Positions 9,979 through 20,079 of a DNA stretch of 64,000 bases are shown here, in pieces. Both the position numbers and the translations under genes were made by a program. The notes below the pieces were generated by a model. It was not told the DNA's origin. It was given only the letters and a program-made list of their open reading frames with translations, and did no database searches. Where the stretch lies: NCBI GenBank assembly GCA_025201375.1, contig JAIWZP010000030.1:340924-404923 (forward strand), written 5' to 3'. How positions within the stretch are numbered: position 1 is the first letter of the stretch; each line of letters starts with the position of its first letter. This DNA is from Gongronella butleri. Its lineage: Eukaryota; Mucoromycota; Mucoromycetes; Mucorales; Cunninghamellaceae.

Positions 9979-11466
9979 ATGTCTTCCTCCTCTCTTTCGT
10001 CTTCGTCGTCGTCATCGTCGTCCAATTTCAAAGTGCTCATTGTTGGCGGCGGTGTGGGCGGCCTGACGGCGGCACTCAGTCTTGCCAAAGCTGGAATTGA
10101 TTACATTGTGCTGGAGGGCCGCCCAGATTTCGCACCGACACTTGGTGCATCCATTGGCATGCAACCGAGCGGTCTGCGTGTGCTCGACCAGCTTGGTATC
10201 GTCGAATCCATCGAAAAAGTGACCGTGCCCGCTGACCAAGGCGTCATCCACCGCAAGGATGGCAGTGTGCACCTGAAACTCATGCTTGAAAGGATTAACA
10301 CCATGTAATTCACACACATACATAAACATACACAAACACGCACACACGAAAAAAGGCGTGGGGTGGGATAAGCGCGTGATTCTCATTGATCGTTTTTTGG
10401 TTTTACCAGTTTTGGTTACTATTTTACGTTCACGACGCGTCAATTGCTGCTTCAATTGATGTACGACGCGGTGCCTGACAAGTCCAAGCTGCTCCCGAAC
10501 AAAAAAGTCAAGGTGATTCAAGACACCAAGGACGGGGTGATCATCGAGACCACGGACGGCGCCATGTACAAGGGTGACATGGTCATTGGCGCCGATGGGG
10601 TGCACAGTATTGTGCGCGATCACATCTTCAATGCCATTGGCGAGGAAAAAGCGCTCAAGGAAAAGAAACGTAAGAAAAAAAAGAAAAAAAAACATTTTGT
10701 CTCACTTTTCTCATTTTCGTCTCATTTTTCAGGCATGACAGCGACCTACTCGTGTATTTACGGCATTTCGGACCCTGTGCCAGGGATCCAGCCCGGTGAG
10801 AATCATATTGTGTTCCGCAATGGGTCGTCTTTTTTGATTGCGTCGGGCAAAGGTGGCATTGCGTACTGGTTTCTGTTTGAAAAGATGGAAAGGACGTACC
10901 AATACAACGAGATTCCTCGATTCAGCGCGCAAGACACCGATGCGGCGGCGCGCAAGTACATGGACTCGCAAGTGACCGGCAAAGTGACTTTTGGCGACAT
11001 TTACGCACGTTGCCAGTCGGCGATCAAGGTGCCGCTCGAAGAAGCGCTGTACAAACACTGGCACCACGGACGCTGTGTGCTTGTAGGCGATGCCGTGCAC
11101 AAGATGACGCCAAATGGGGGGCAAGGTGGCAATTCTGCGATTGAGAGCGTTGCTGTGCTGACGAATGAGCTGAAACGCATGCTGGACGCGCAACAACTGT
11201 CTACACGGCACCCGACGAAGCAGCAACTGGCTGCCACCTTTGAGCGCTACCAAAAAAAGCGCGAAAAGCGCGTCAAATCCATTCTCAAATTCGCCAACAA
11301 TATGACACGCCAGCATGCGCTCGAGGGCCCCGTCGATAAATTCATGGCGCTCTACGTGCCAAAAGTTGTTGGCCCCGGCGTCATTGTCAAATTGATGGCG
11401 AAACAGCTCACTGGCTCGCCTTATCTCGATTTTGTCGATAAGCCAAAGCGCAGTCTCGTCAAATAA
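9979..11466 (+). CDS. FAD-dependent monooxygenase, array copy 3
   Basis: Exons 9979-10304, 10410-10669 and 10733-11466 give 439 aa. It has the serine-run N-terminus and GGGVGGLTAAL Rossmann motif of copy 2, the DG motif GADGVHSIVR and GD motif CVLVGDAVHKMTP, followed by NGGQGGNSA. The first exon resembles copy 2, but the third exon shares features with copy 4 (NNMTRQHALEGPVDKF, KMERTYQYNEI), suggesting recombination between units. The end of exon 1 differs from copies 1 and 2 by a net loss of one codon. Same predicted role and no membrane anchor. Confidence 0.88.
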
Positions 11467-12188
11467 ATTGTATCCTCTCCCACCCCCCCCCTTTCCCCCC
11501 GTCCCCCTATTGCACTTCTAGATGTTTGCATTACACTCTTTCCTGCTAAAAATAGTAATTAAAACCATGTTCGAATTCTTTTTTTTTTTATTTTTATTTT
11601 GCTCCATTGGCACTACTTCTACTCGAGTCACCTTATTTTTTTATGATGCTAATCGGATCGCGGCATATCGCTACATGGTAAAAAGGCTTAAAAGGCCAAG
11701 GTGGACCAGGCATGGGGTCGCCAATCGCGCGTGGTTGCCTTTTTTTTTTTTGACTTTGGCGGTCCCGCTGCGTATGTTGTGCTTGGAGGCTTTTTGTTTA
11801 TGACTTTTTGACGCGTCTTTCCTAATTTAATGCTACGATATTGCAAGCGATGGTGCCACGAACATTTGTAGGGCAATGACGATAGTGGCCCGCCGCCGTG
11901 GATTTTTGCGATTTTTTTTCCGTTTTTCTTGATGACTCATGCATGACTTGCCTGGTCAACCGCTTGTTGCACAGCGCGCATGACGAAGCATTCCGTGCAT
12001 TGACCATGACTGTGCGTCGGATGAATTGGTGCCTGTATTGCCGCGCTGACCCTGGTCCTTTTTTTATCCGAATACAGTATAAATATGATAGGAAGACTTT
12101 TTTTTTGTTTGTCGGGCGCATATGTCGAGCCCAGAGCAAAGCCCTTTGTGCAAGCGCTTTGCAAAATCGCCACGAGAAGGGCAAAATG

Positions 12189-12197
12189 TATAAAAGG
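12189..12197 (+). promoter_or_regulatory. TATA box, monooxygenase copy 4
   Basis: TATAAAAGG 82 bp before the ATG, followed by ACCTGATCGCATCAAATCAC. The block AAAATCGCCACGAGAAGGGCAAAA just upstream is shared only with copy 1. Confidence 0.7.
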
Positions 12198-12270
12198 ACC
12201 TGATCGCATCAAATCACAATATTTTACTGCACCGACTAGCCTCGATTTTTGTTTTTATTGTTTTCATCAC

Positions 12271-13771
12271 ATGTCTTCGACCTCACTTTCGTCTACAGCT
12301 ACGTCGTCGTCTTCCAATTTCAAGGTGCTCATTGTTGGTGGCGGTGTGGGCGGTCTGACGGCGGCGCTCAGTCTTGCCAAAGCTGGCATTGATTACATCT
12401 TACTGGAGAGCCGCCCAGATTTCGCACCGACACTTGGTGCATCCATTGGCATCCTAGCGAGCGGTCAGCGAGTGCTCGACCAGCTTGGTCTCGTCGAATC
12501 CATCGAAAAAGTGACCGAGCCCGTTGACCAAGGCATCATCCACCGCAATGATGGCAGTGTGCATTTGAAACTCGACATTTTTGAAATTAACGCCATGTAA
12601 TTCACACACACAGACACACACTCATACGAAAAAAAGATGCGGTATGGGATAAGCGCGTGATTCTCATTGATCGTTTTTTGGTTTTACCAGTTTTGGTTAC
12701 AATTTTACATTCACGACGCGACAATTACTGCTTCAATTGATGTATGGCGCGGTGCCCGAAAAGTCCAAGCTGCTCTCGAACAAAAAAGTCAAGGTGATCC
12801 AAGAAACCAAGGACGGTGTGATCATCGAGACCACGGACGGCGCCGTGTACCAGGGTGACATGGTTATTGGCGCCGATGGAGTGCACAGCATCGTGCGCGA
12901 CCACATCTTCAATGCCATTGGCGAGGAAAAAGCGCTCAAGGAAAAGAAACGTAAGAAAAAAAGGAAAAAGGAAAAAAGAAAAAAATATCATTTAATCTCA
13001 TTTTTCTCATTTTTCTCATTTTCTTCTCATTTTTCAGGCATGACAGCGACCTACTCATGTATTTACGGCATTTCCGACCCTGTGCCGGGGGTGAAGCCCG
13101 GCGAGAATCATATTGTGTTCGGCAATAGGTCGTCTTTTTTCGTAGTGGCGGGCAAAGGCGGCACTGTGTACTGGTTCTTGTATGAAAAGATGGAAAGGAC
13201 GTACCAATACAACGAGATCCCTCGATTCAGCGCGCAAGACACCGATGCGGCGGCGCGCAAGTACATGGACTCGCGTGTGACCGGCAATGTGACTTTTGGC
13301 GACATTTACACGCGTTGCCAGTCGGCGATCAAGGTGCCGCTCGAAGAAGCGTTGTACAAACACTGGCACCACGGACGCTGTGTGCTTGTGGGCGATGCCG
13401 TGCACAAGATGACGCCAAATGCGGGACAAGGTGGCAATTCTGCGATTGAAAGCGTTGCTGTGCTGACGAATGAGCTGAAACGCATGCTGGACGCGCAACA
13501 ACTGTCTACACGGCACCCGACAGAGCAGCAACTGGCTGCCATCTTTGAGCGGTACCAAAAAAAGCGCGAAAAACGCGTCAAATCCATTCTCAAATTCGCC
13601 AACAATATGACACGCCAGCATGCGCTCGAGGGCCCTGTCGATAAATTCGTGGCGCTCTACCTGATAAAAATTGTTAGCACCGGTGTCATTGTCAAATTGA
13701 TGGTGAAACAGCTCACTGGCTCGCCATATCTCGATTTTGTCGATAAACCAAAGCGCAGTCTCGTCAAATAG
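12271..13771 (+). CDS. FAD-dependent monooxygenase, array copy 4
   Basis: Exons 12271-12596, 12691-12950 and 13038-13771 encode 439 aa. The start is copy-1-like (MSSTSLSSTATSSSSNFK), but the remainder of exon 1 and exon 3 resembles copy 3. The Rossmann GGGVGGLTAAL, GADGVHSIVR and CVLVGDAVHKMTP motifs are all present. Odd changes: VFGNRSSFFVV replaces the VFRNGSSFL pattern of the other copies, and ILASGQRVL replaces IHASGLRVL-type text in the substrate/FAD region, so specificity may have drifted. ATG chosen because it aligns with the other copies; an in-frame upstream extension exists but crosses the TATA region. Confidence 0.86.
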
Positions 13772-13985
13772 ATGTCTTATATCAATCGTTTTTACGCTCT
13801 CCCTATTCCACTTTTAGATGTTTTCATTACACTGCTTTCTAGCTATATAATAATTAAATTTCCTTTTTTTTCCTTTGAATTCTTCCTTTTTTGATTTTCT
13901 GATTATTTTTATTGCAATTGCGAGTTAATTATAGATGAAGGGTGGGAAGGTGTACATGAGAAAAGAGCGTGTCTTATGCTTGTCA

Positions 13986-16900
13986 TTATTGTGGTGGGCG
14001 AGCGGGGCGCGGTTGGGGGCTTTGTGATGGCGCGTAAGGGTGGTGCAATGGTGGCACCGAGCCACTTGACGATTGATTCCGCGGTGGAGGGGGCCGTGGC
14101 CCGTATGGTGGGCGTGGATGAGCTGGGTGGGGTCGAGGATGTGCTGGAGGTGGCGGTCGCTGCTGATACGGCTGCTGCATTGGCCGCATGGGTCGCGGTT
14201 GGCCTGCTGGGTGCATCGGACGTGGCTGCGGTGCCATTGGGCGCGCGTGTGGTGGCTGATTTTGTTGCATTTGTGGTTGTGGCTGCGGCGGGCGTGTGTT
14301 GATCATGGGTGGACGTGGGTGGTGGCCGTGTGGTTGTTGATTTTGCATATTTTGCATGTTTTGCACGTTTTGGGCATTTTGGTGAATTTGCTGCTGCTGA
14401 GGAGGCAATTGAGGCTGTTGTGGGGGCAATTGGGGCTGTGGTGTACCTGGTGCGGGTTCTGGGGGGCGGAAGGTTGGGTAATAGCCCGATGTTGCCTTGC
14501 CTGGGGCCTCTTTGGACGGATCAAAGTAATGGACGGTGGTTGGCGTGGTGTTGTTGGCGTCTGATTCTTGGCCATTGGTTGGCGTAGCTGGTGTTCCCGG
14601 GACGATGGTGGATGTGGGCGATTGGCCTGCGGACATGGGGGTGTTTGGATGTGTGGGTCCAAGTTCACGCAATTTCCGTTCTCGTCGCTTGAGTGCCCTA
14701 ATGCGCTTGCGCTCGTAATCTTCCCAGCGGCGCAGCGGCACCTTTGTCGGATCAAAGTCGCCGTCCTTTGCACCGTGCACGTCCTTTTTCACATCACCGC
14801 CGCCCGTGATCTTGCGCGTCTCGCCCCACGAAAAGTCGTCAAAGTGCCAGTACGAGTACACGGGCAGCACAAAATTCCAGATCGGCAGCGCAAGCAAATA
14901 AACCAGCATCCACACCAAATACACCCATTTGTGCGTCGTGATCAGGATCAAAAACGCCGGTGAGAACAACACGACAATCAAAAGTACGAGCGGCACGGCA
15001 ACCATAAAGCTGTCAATCGTGATTTGCGCAAGATTGATCACCAGCACGGCCGTCAGTACAATCGCCACAGGCAGCGTCAGCGTGCCAATCAAATCCATCA
15101 CAATCACAAATTGCATCGAAAAACAAAACGTGCCGCACAAATTGCGCACAAGCACAAGCTCAAACAGATTGTGGATCGTGGAATTGATCCACCGCCGCCG
15201 CTGCGACAAGAGCACCTTGAATTCCTCCGGCACAATCGTCTTGCACACCTAAAATAGAAGAAGAAGCGCGTCAATTTCTATTGAAACGCGTCCAATCCAA
15301 TTGGCCGCCAGGATGCGTCCAATGCAGCCCCGACGCATGTAATCGCGATGATACGCATCAATTTCGCTCCAAAACGCGTCAATTTCACTCCAAAACGCGT
15401 CGATTGCCCTCCAAAAGCGCGTCGATTAGCCCCCGTCCCCCTTTTTTTCTTCCTTTCTCTTACCGCTTGAGGTGTGAATACCATCTTGCGATAAGGGAAA
15501 TTACGCAGCATGAGTGTGGTGAGGAAACGATCCTCACCAAGCAAGAGCAGGTTCTTTTGATGCAATGTGTCGACCGTGTTTTGCGAATATTCTTGGACGA
15601 TTTCCGGCTTTGTGATGATGGGCACCCAGTCGCCGTCGCCCTTGCGTGCCTTGAGCCTGTACATGGAGAAGCAACCGGGCAAACAGGTGACACCACCAAA
15701 GACGCTTTCAAAGCCTTTGGCCATATGGTGAGAGATGAAATACTCGTATACCTGGATGGCCGTGACCCAGGAGCTGCGCTTGTTAGCAATCTTTGTCTCG
15801 CCGCACAGGCCCATGATCAGATTGTCGTTGATCATGGAATTGACGAGCAAACGCAGCGAGTGAATCTCGACTTTGGTGTCGGCATCCACCATGAGCACCA
15901 ATTCAAACAAATCCGGCGTCACGCCCATCAGGTGCGTGATCTTTTGGAATAAATCATAGTCGAGCGGCGTCATGCGGTCATTGTACGTGACACGGCTGAA
16001 GAAATTCATCAGAATCAGCTGCGAATCGCGTTTGCCTCGATTGCCGGCCTTTGGCTTGTCTTGCTCCGTTGGATTGCCAACCTTGACAATCAAGATCATC
16101 GGCACCTGGTGGCCCTGGCACACTGCAAAAAAAAAAAAAAAAAGAGGAGGCAATTGAGTGTGAATTTCGTCCTGCACACCGTTTTTTTTTGTCGAGTTTT
16201 TAAATTTTTTTTTTTTACCATAGTGACCGGCGTACACCTTGGCTCGGTTGTACATTTTTTGGCCATTGGCGACGGCAATATAGGGCTGTGGCTCCGGATC
16301 GGCGAGGTCCGGGCGAGTGGGATCAAAGGAAACGAGGGAAAGACACATTTCTGGCGTAGAGATGGTCTCGCCCGAGCCAGTGATTATGCCATCGGCGATC
16401 AAAAAGAGCAGCTTGCGATCGTCTGGGTATGTTGTGCGCGAAAGAGACTCGACCGTGGCGCGGATGCCCTCTGTATTCTCGGAATAACAGGTGATCAGCA
16501 TCACTGTGTACAAATCGTTGCCAACGTGCGCCATGTTTGCGGGCGGCAGCGGGGCCATTTCCATCATGGCGCCCTTTTGCGCGGCGTCATCCGGGTAAGG
16601 TGGCGGCAATGCCGGTGTGCGTGCGAGTTTGCGCGAAATGAACCAAGAAAAGATGAGTGCCATGAGGAAACGTGCAAGGACGATGGAAAGCACAATGGCA
16701 AGCGAACAATACAAGATGACGGACGCTACAAAGCAGCCGGGCGTCGCCTTGTCAATGTGGCCTGCACGGTATTTGGCGACCATGCAATTGACGGCCGCTT
16801 TGAGCTCCGGTGTCCGAAAGAGGTATTTTGTCGCGTCGCGTCCGCCGGCGGCAAACGGCTGGGTGAGCACGAGTCGAATCAGGGCGTCCATGTCGTCGCC

Positions 16901-18128
16901 AGGCACAGGTTGCGGGAATGCGTTGATGTATGGGTCCATGTTGAGCACATTGCCGTCAATCACAAAGTAATTGCGCAGCGCGGGCGCGGCCAATTGCTGC
17001 CAATCGTACCCGACAAGACGCGTCGAATTGACGATCTGCAGCTTGGCATACGTGGCCGGCAGCAAGGCGCCCAGTGGACATCCCTCGTATCCTGCTTTTT
17101 TGTCGCACGGATCGAATTGCACCGCGTGGAACCGCTGGGCCACAGGGTCCGCGCATTCAACCAATTGCTTGCCGTGCTGGAAATAATTCGTCACGTCCGT
17201 GCCAGGGATCCGATTGGAGAAATCAATGTCATCAGTCGCCTTGACATGCGTCACATTGAATTGCCACCCGGAAATGCCCAAGAGATTCACTTTTTTAAAA
17301 TGTGCAACAAAGAGAAATATGAAATGTAGGATAAAAAAAAAAGAGAAATACAAAAGAGATATAAAAAGAGAGAGGATGAGTGCTTTTTTGTTTGCGTTTT
17401 GTTGCATTTTTGCTATTATTTTTTTTTTTGCAAGTTTTACCGCTGTTGAGGGTGTCGTTGTAAGATGCATAGATTTGTTGATTGTTTGCCTGGTCGGGAG
17501 GGCACATGACGCTGCCGAGGCCGATGGTGATAAAGGCGACAAAGGCACCAAGGGAGGCAATTAAGAAGCAAAGGGCGATTTTCTCGCGCCAGGCCTGCTG
17601 CATGGAAGGGTCGGTCTTTCCACAGGCTTGAAGGCATGGCGGTGGTGCCCAAAAGGTCACGGCGCGCGAGAAAAACACCCATGGATCGAACCAAACTTGA
17701 CTTTGTGTGGATTTGCCGGTCAACAGCGGTGCAGGCTCTTGGTAGCGATCCGGGCGGATCAATGTGCGGCCTCGCTGCATGTTGTGGCTCGCATTGGCGA
17801 TGGAATTGGCGCCGGGGACCATGCGACGCGTCGGTGCGCGGCCGAGAGTCGTGGGTTTGCGACCAATGGCATCATTTTGCTGCTGTTGTTGCTGCTGCTG
17901 TTGCCCTGGTGGCCCTTGCTGCTGCTGCTGCTGCATCTGATGCATCTGCTGCTGCTGATGCTGATAATGGATGCCGGGGGGCCGTGCTGCCGTCGTATAT
18001 GCATAAGACTGCTGCTGCTGCTGCTGCTGCTGTTGCTGAGGATGCGGCTGCGGCGCGCCAGGAGGAGGGTATCGATGCTGTTGTTGTTGCTGCGGCTGCG
18101 GCTGCTGATGCTGCTGCTGCGACGCCAT
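13986..18128 (-). CDS. Chitin synthase, class IV (Chs3) type
   Basis: Membrane GT2 glycosyltransferase making chitin from UDP-GlcNAc at the plasma membrane. Four exons on the minus strand: 18128 to about 17441, about 17288 to 16219, 16122-15464 and 15248-13986, about 1,220 aa. The N-terminus is polyglutamine-rich, then a TM pair ([19 protein letters not shown]), an extracellular loop, another TM cluster ([20 protein letters not shown]), and the catalytic domain with [38 protein letters not shown] and the product-binding QRRRW. C-terminal TMs and SWGETRK are typical of Chs3. The last ~180 residues are Pro/Gln/His-rich low complexity. Intron 15249-15463 carries an ACGCGT repeat array. MASQQQ at 18128 is preferred as start because it begins the Q-rich domain; MLVHF at 18188 is an alternative. 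Confidence 0.9.
15358..15427 (-). repeat. ACGCGT-containing 21-22 bp repeats in chitin synthase intron
   Basis: About three units of the form AATTTCACTCCAAAACGCGTC with small changes, in the third intron. Two units contain ACGCGT and the third AGCGCGT; ACGCGT is the MluI cell-cycle box core known from yeast G1/S promoters. Confidence 0.7.
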
Positions 18129-18566
18129 AGAAGAGGGGGAATTAGCAAAAATATAATGTACAACAAAAGGGCGAAAATGGACGAGCAAAACAAAAAAGAT
18201 TGGGATGAAAAGAAAGGGAAGAGAAAAAGAGGAAAAAAAAAAAAAAAGGGATGCCCAGAATGAAGAAAAAAAAGGGTTGTCAGTTGCTTAATAGGGAGAG
18301 GCGCATGGGGAAGGGAGCACGCATAAAAAAAAGTATTGAGTTGAAGCGTGTGTGTGTGTGTGTGTGTGTGTATATTTGTGTGTGTGCCGTGTTTCTATGT
18401 GATGCGAAATAAGGAGGCACCGAGAGTGCGATAAAAAGGGGATGCCAATTGGGCATGGTGCGTGAAAAAGGGGGGGTTAAAAAGAGCTCAAAACGTAGGC
18501 AGATCAAATAAAATCAGTCCATAAATACCAATGGAAGGGGAATTGATGAATACAACCTTTTTTTTT
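18129..18566. other. Spacer between chitin synthase and Pol III subunit genes
   Basis: Chitin synthase promoter side. It contains A-rich runs and a (GT)n microsatellite near 18345-18371. No gene seen. Confidence 0.5.
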
Positions 18567-18814
18567 TTATTTCAACCCGCTCAACTGATCCAAAAAGGCG
18601 GCTGGCGTCGTGGTGCTCTTAAGGTGGGCCTGACTCGCGCAATACAGGCCCTGGTATGCTGCCTCGGCCTCGGGCGACTAGGAAAAAAAAAAAGAAAAAA
18701 AAAAAGAGAATAAGTATACGAAGATCATCGTTTGGTCAAATGTTGTCACGGCGAGTGCCAATTGACACGCGGCCAGCGATGCGCGCGCAACGTCGCGGAT
18801 GGAGCGTGATCAAT

Positions 18815-18848
<34 letters not shown>

Positions 18849-20079
18849 GGGTTTTCATTCTCCGCTTACGTGTTCATCGTAATAGGTGACATTTTCCCAA
18901 GTCTCTTCATCGGCATTGCGGACGGCCATCGAGTACAGGTTGCGGCGCGTCGCATTGTGAGCATCGCCTTGCTTCATGGACACCTAAAACACACACAAGA
19001 AAAAAAAAGATCGGTGAGTCGATGGTCCAGAAAAAAAAGGGGGCTGAGTGTGAGCCAAGGAGTGGGATGGGGTGGTTGAAAGGAGGAAAAGGGGGGAGGG
19101 AGGGAGGGCAATTGGGTCCACGTGAAGGGGGTTGTCAACTTGCCTGCAGTGTCTGGGGCTCTCCCTTTTCCTGGCGCTTCTTCTCTTCTTGCCGCTCCAC
19201 CTCTTGGATGCGCCGATTCACCGCCTTGACCTTGTCGTCGATCTTGTCCAAGTAATTGAACCCAGGACGCATCTGGATCATCGTGTTCAAGGGCGTCACG
19301 TGCAGGTCGCCTATATATAATTTGAAAAAGGTGAGAAATGACTTGTATTCGCTTAATTTGCGTGCATTTCCAGCCCACCGCCCACTCGCTTTGCAAGCTA
19401 ATGCCCATTCTTTTTCATCTCATTTCCACCATTTGCTTGTCCTTTTTTTTTTTTTCCTCACATTTTTCATGTTTTGTCCCTTTTTTTTTTTACCTTCATG
19501 AATGACGCCGACGAGATAATTTGTTTGCGTGGGGACGCGTGTTGATGTGAGTGTGATCTTGTCGAGCAACTCTTCGTCTTTTTTGGGTGCCGAGTGGAAA
19601 CCTTGTCGCTCGTTTTCAACTTCTTCCATGCGGCGATCGTACGCGGTCTTCATTGCCTTGTCGTGAGTGCCCATGGCGAATTCCTCACCGCGCTCGGGGT
19701 TGTACTGCGCAGATCGCGTGTCGAGCGGCAGGTCGAGCTGCACCATCTTTGCATTGGGCTTAATGCGCGCCGCCACGGGGCCCTGCCTTGGCTGGAAGGG
19801 GATTTGACGCATAGGATATTGCAGCAAGTATAAAAATTTGGACAGCGAGTTGCTCAGGTACACAGGCAGCTCCGCAACAACCGGATCAGACTCATCGTAG
19901 AACATGGCGCTGTCGTCCTCTTCTTCTTCCTCTTCTTCTTCTTCTTCCTCGCTTCCAATGAGTTCGTCTTGCTCATCGCCCGCACCAGCAGGCGTGTCCG
20001 CTGGCGAATCATCAATCACCATCGCGTCCTTCTCAGGCGCCTTGTCGTGCGCCGCGGTGTCGTGCTTGTCTTCCTCCAT
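18567..20079 (-). CDS. RNA polymerase III subunit, Rpc37/RPC5 family
   Basis: Subunit of the Pol III TFIIF-like heterodimer (Rpc37 with Rpc53), which acts in initiation and termination at tRNA/5S genes. Exons run from 20079 down to about 19495, about 19315-19143, about 18985-18870 and about 18679-18567. The protein starts MEEDKHDTAA, has an acidic tract (about 11 Glu, residues ~45-56), then the family core DPVVAELPVYLSNSLSKFLY followed by LLQYPMRQIPF, which is the conserved start of the domain. The middle exon carries LHVTPLNTMIQMRPGFNYLD, and the last exons TRRNLYSMAVRNADEETW and the C-terminus AAFLDQLSGLK. Roughly 325 aa. The intron between the last two exons contains two long homopolymer runs. 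Confidence 0.85.

Larger units (their letters stand above)
4248..13872 (+). repeat. Four-unit tandem array of ~2.4 kb (flavin monooxygenase units)
   Basis: Units run about 4248-6690, 6691-9132, 9133-11569 and 11570-13872. Units 2-4 start with TTTGAATTC (or TTCGAATTC) followed by a T run. All then share a ~400 bp leader containing CACTCGAGCCACCTT, GATGCTAATCGGATCGCGGC, GGCGTGTTTGCC-like text and GACGCGTCTTTCCTAATGTAAT, followed by a TATA box and a three-exon gene. The boundary motif recurs at 13873 after the last gene, where the array stops. The repetition comes from segmental tandem duplication. Confidence 0.9.

Noticed and set aside
12085..12270. Upstream in-frame extension of monooxygenase copy 4
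   Set aside because: It spans the TATA box and is not present in the other copies; the ATG at 12271 aligns with all of them.
16061..17329. 422-codon plus-strand ORF opposite chitin synthase
   Set aside because: Chance antisense frame over the conserved catalytic exons; composition unlike a protein and no motif.
17628..18263. Long plus-strand ORFs rich in Leu/Ala/Arg opposite chitin synthase
   Set aside because: They are the antisense of CAG/CAA glutamine codons; no domain and no independent support.
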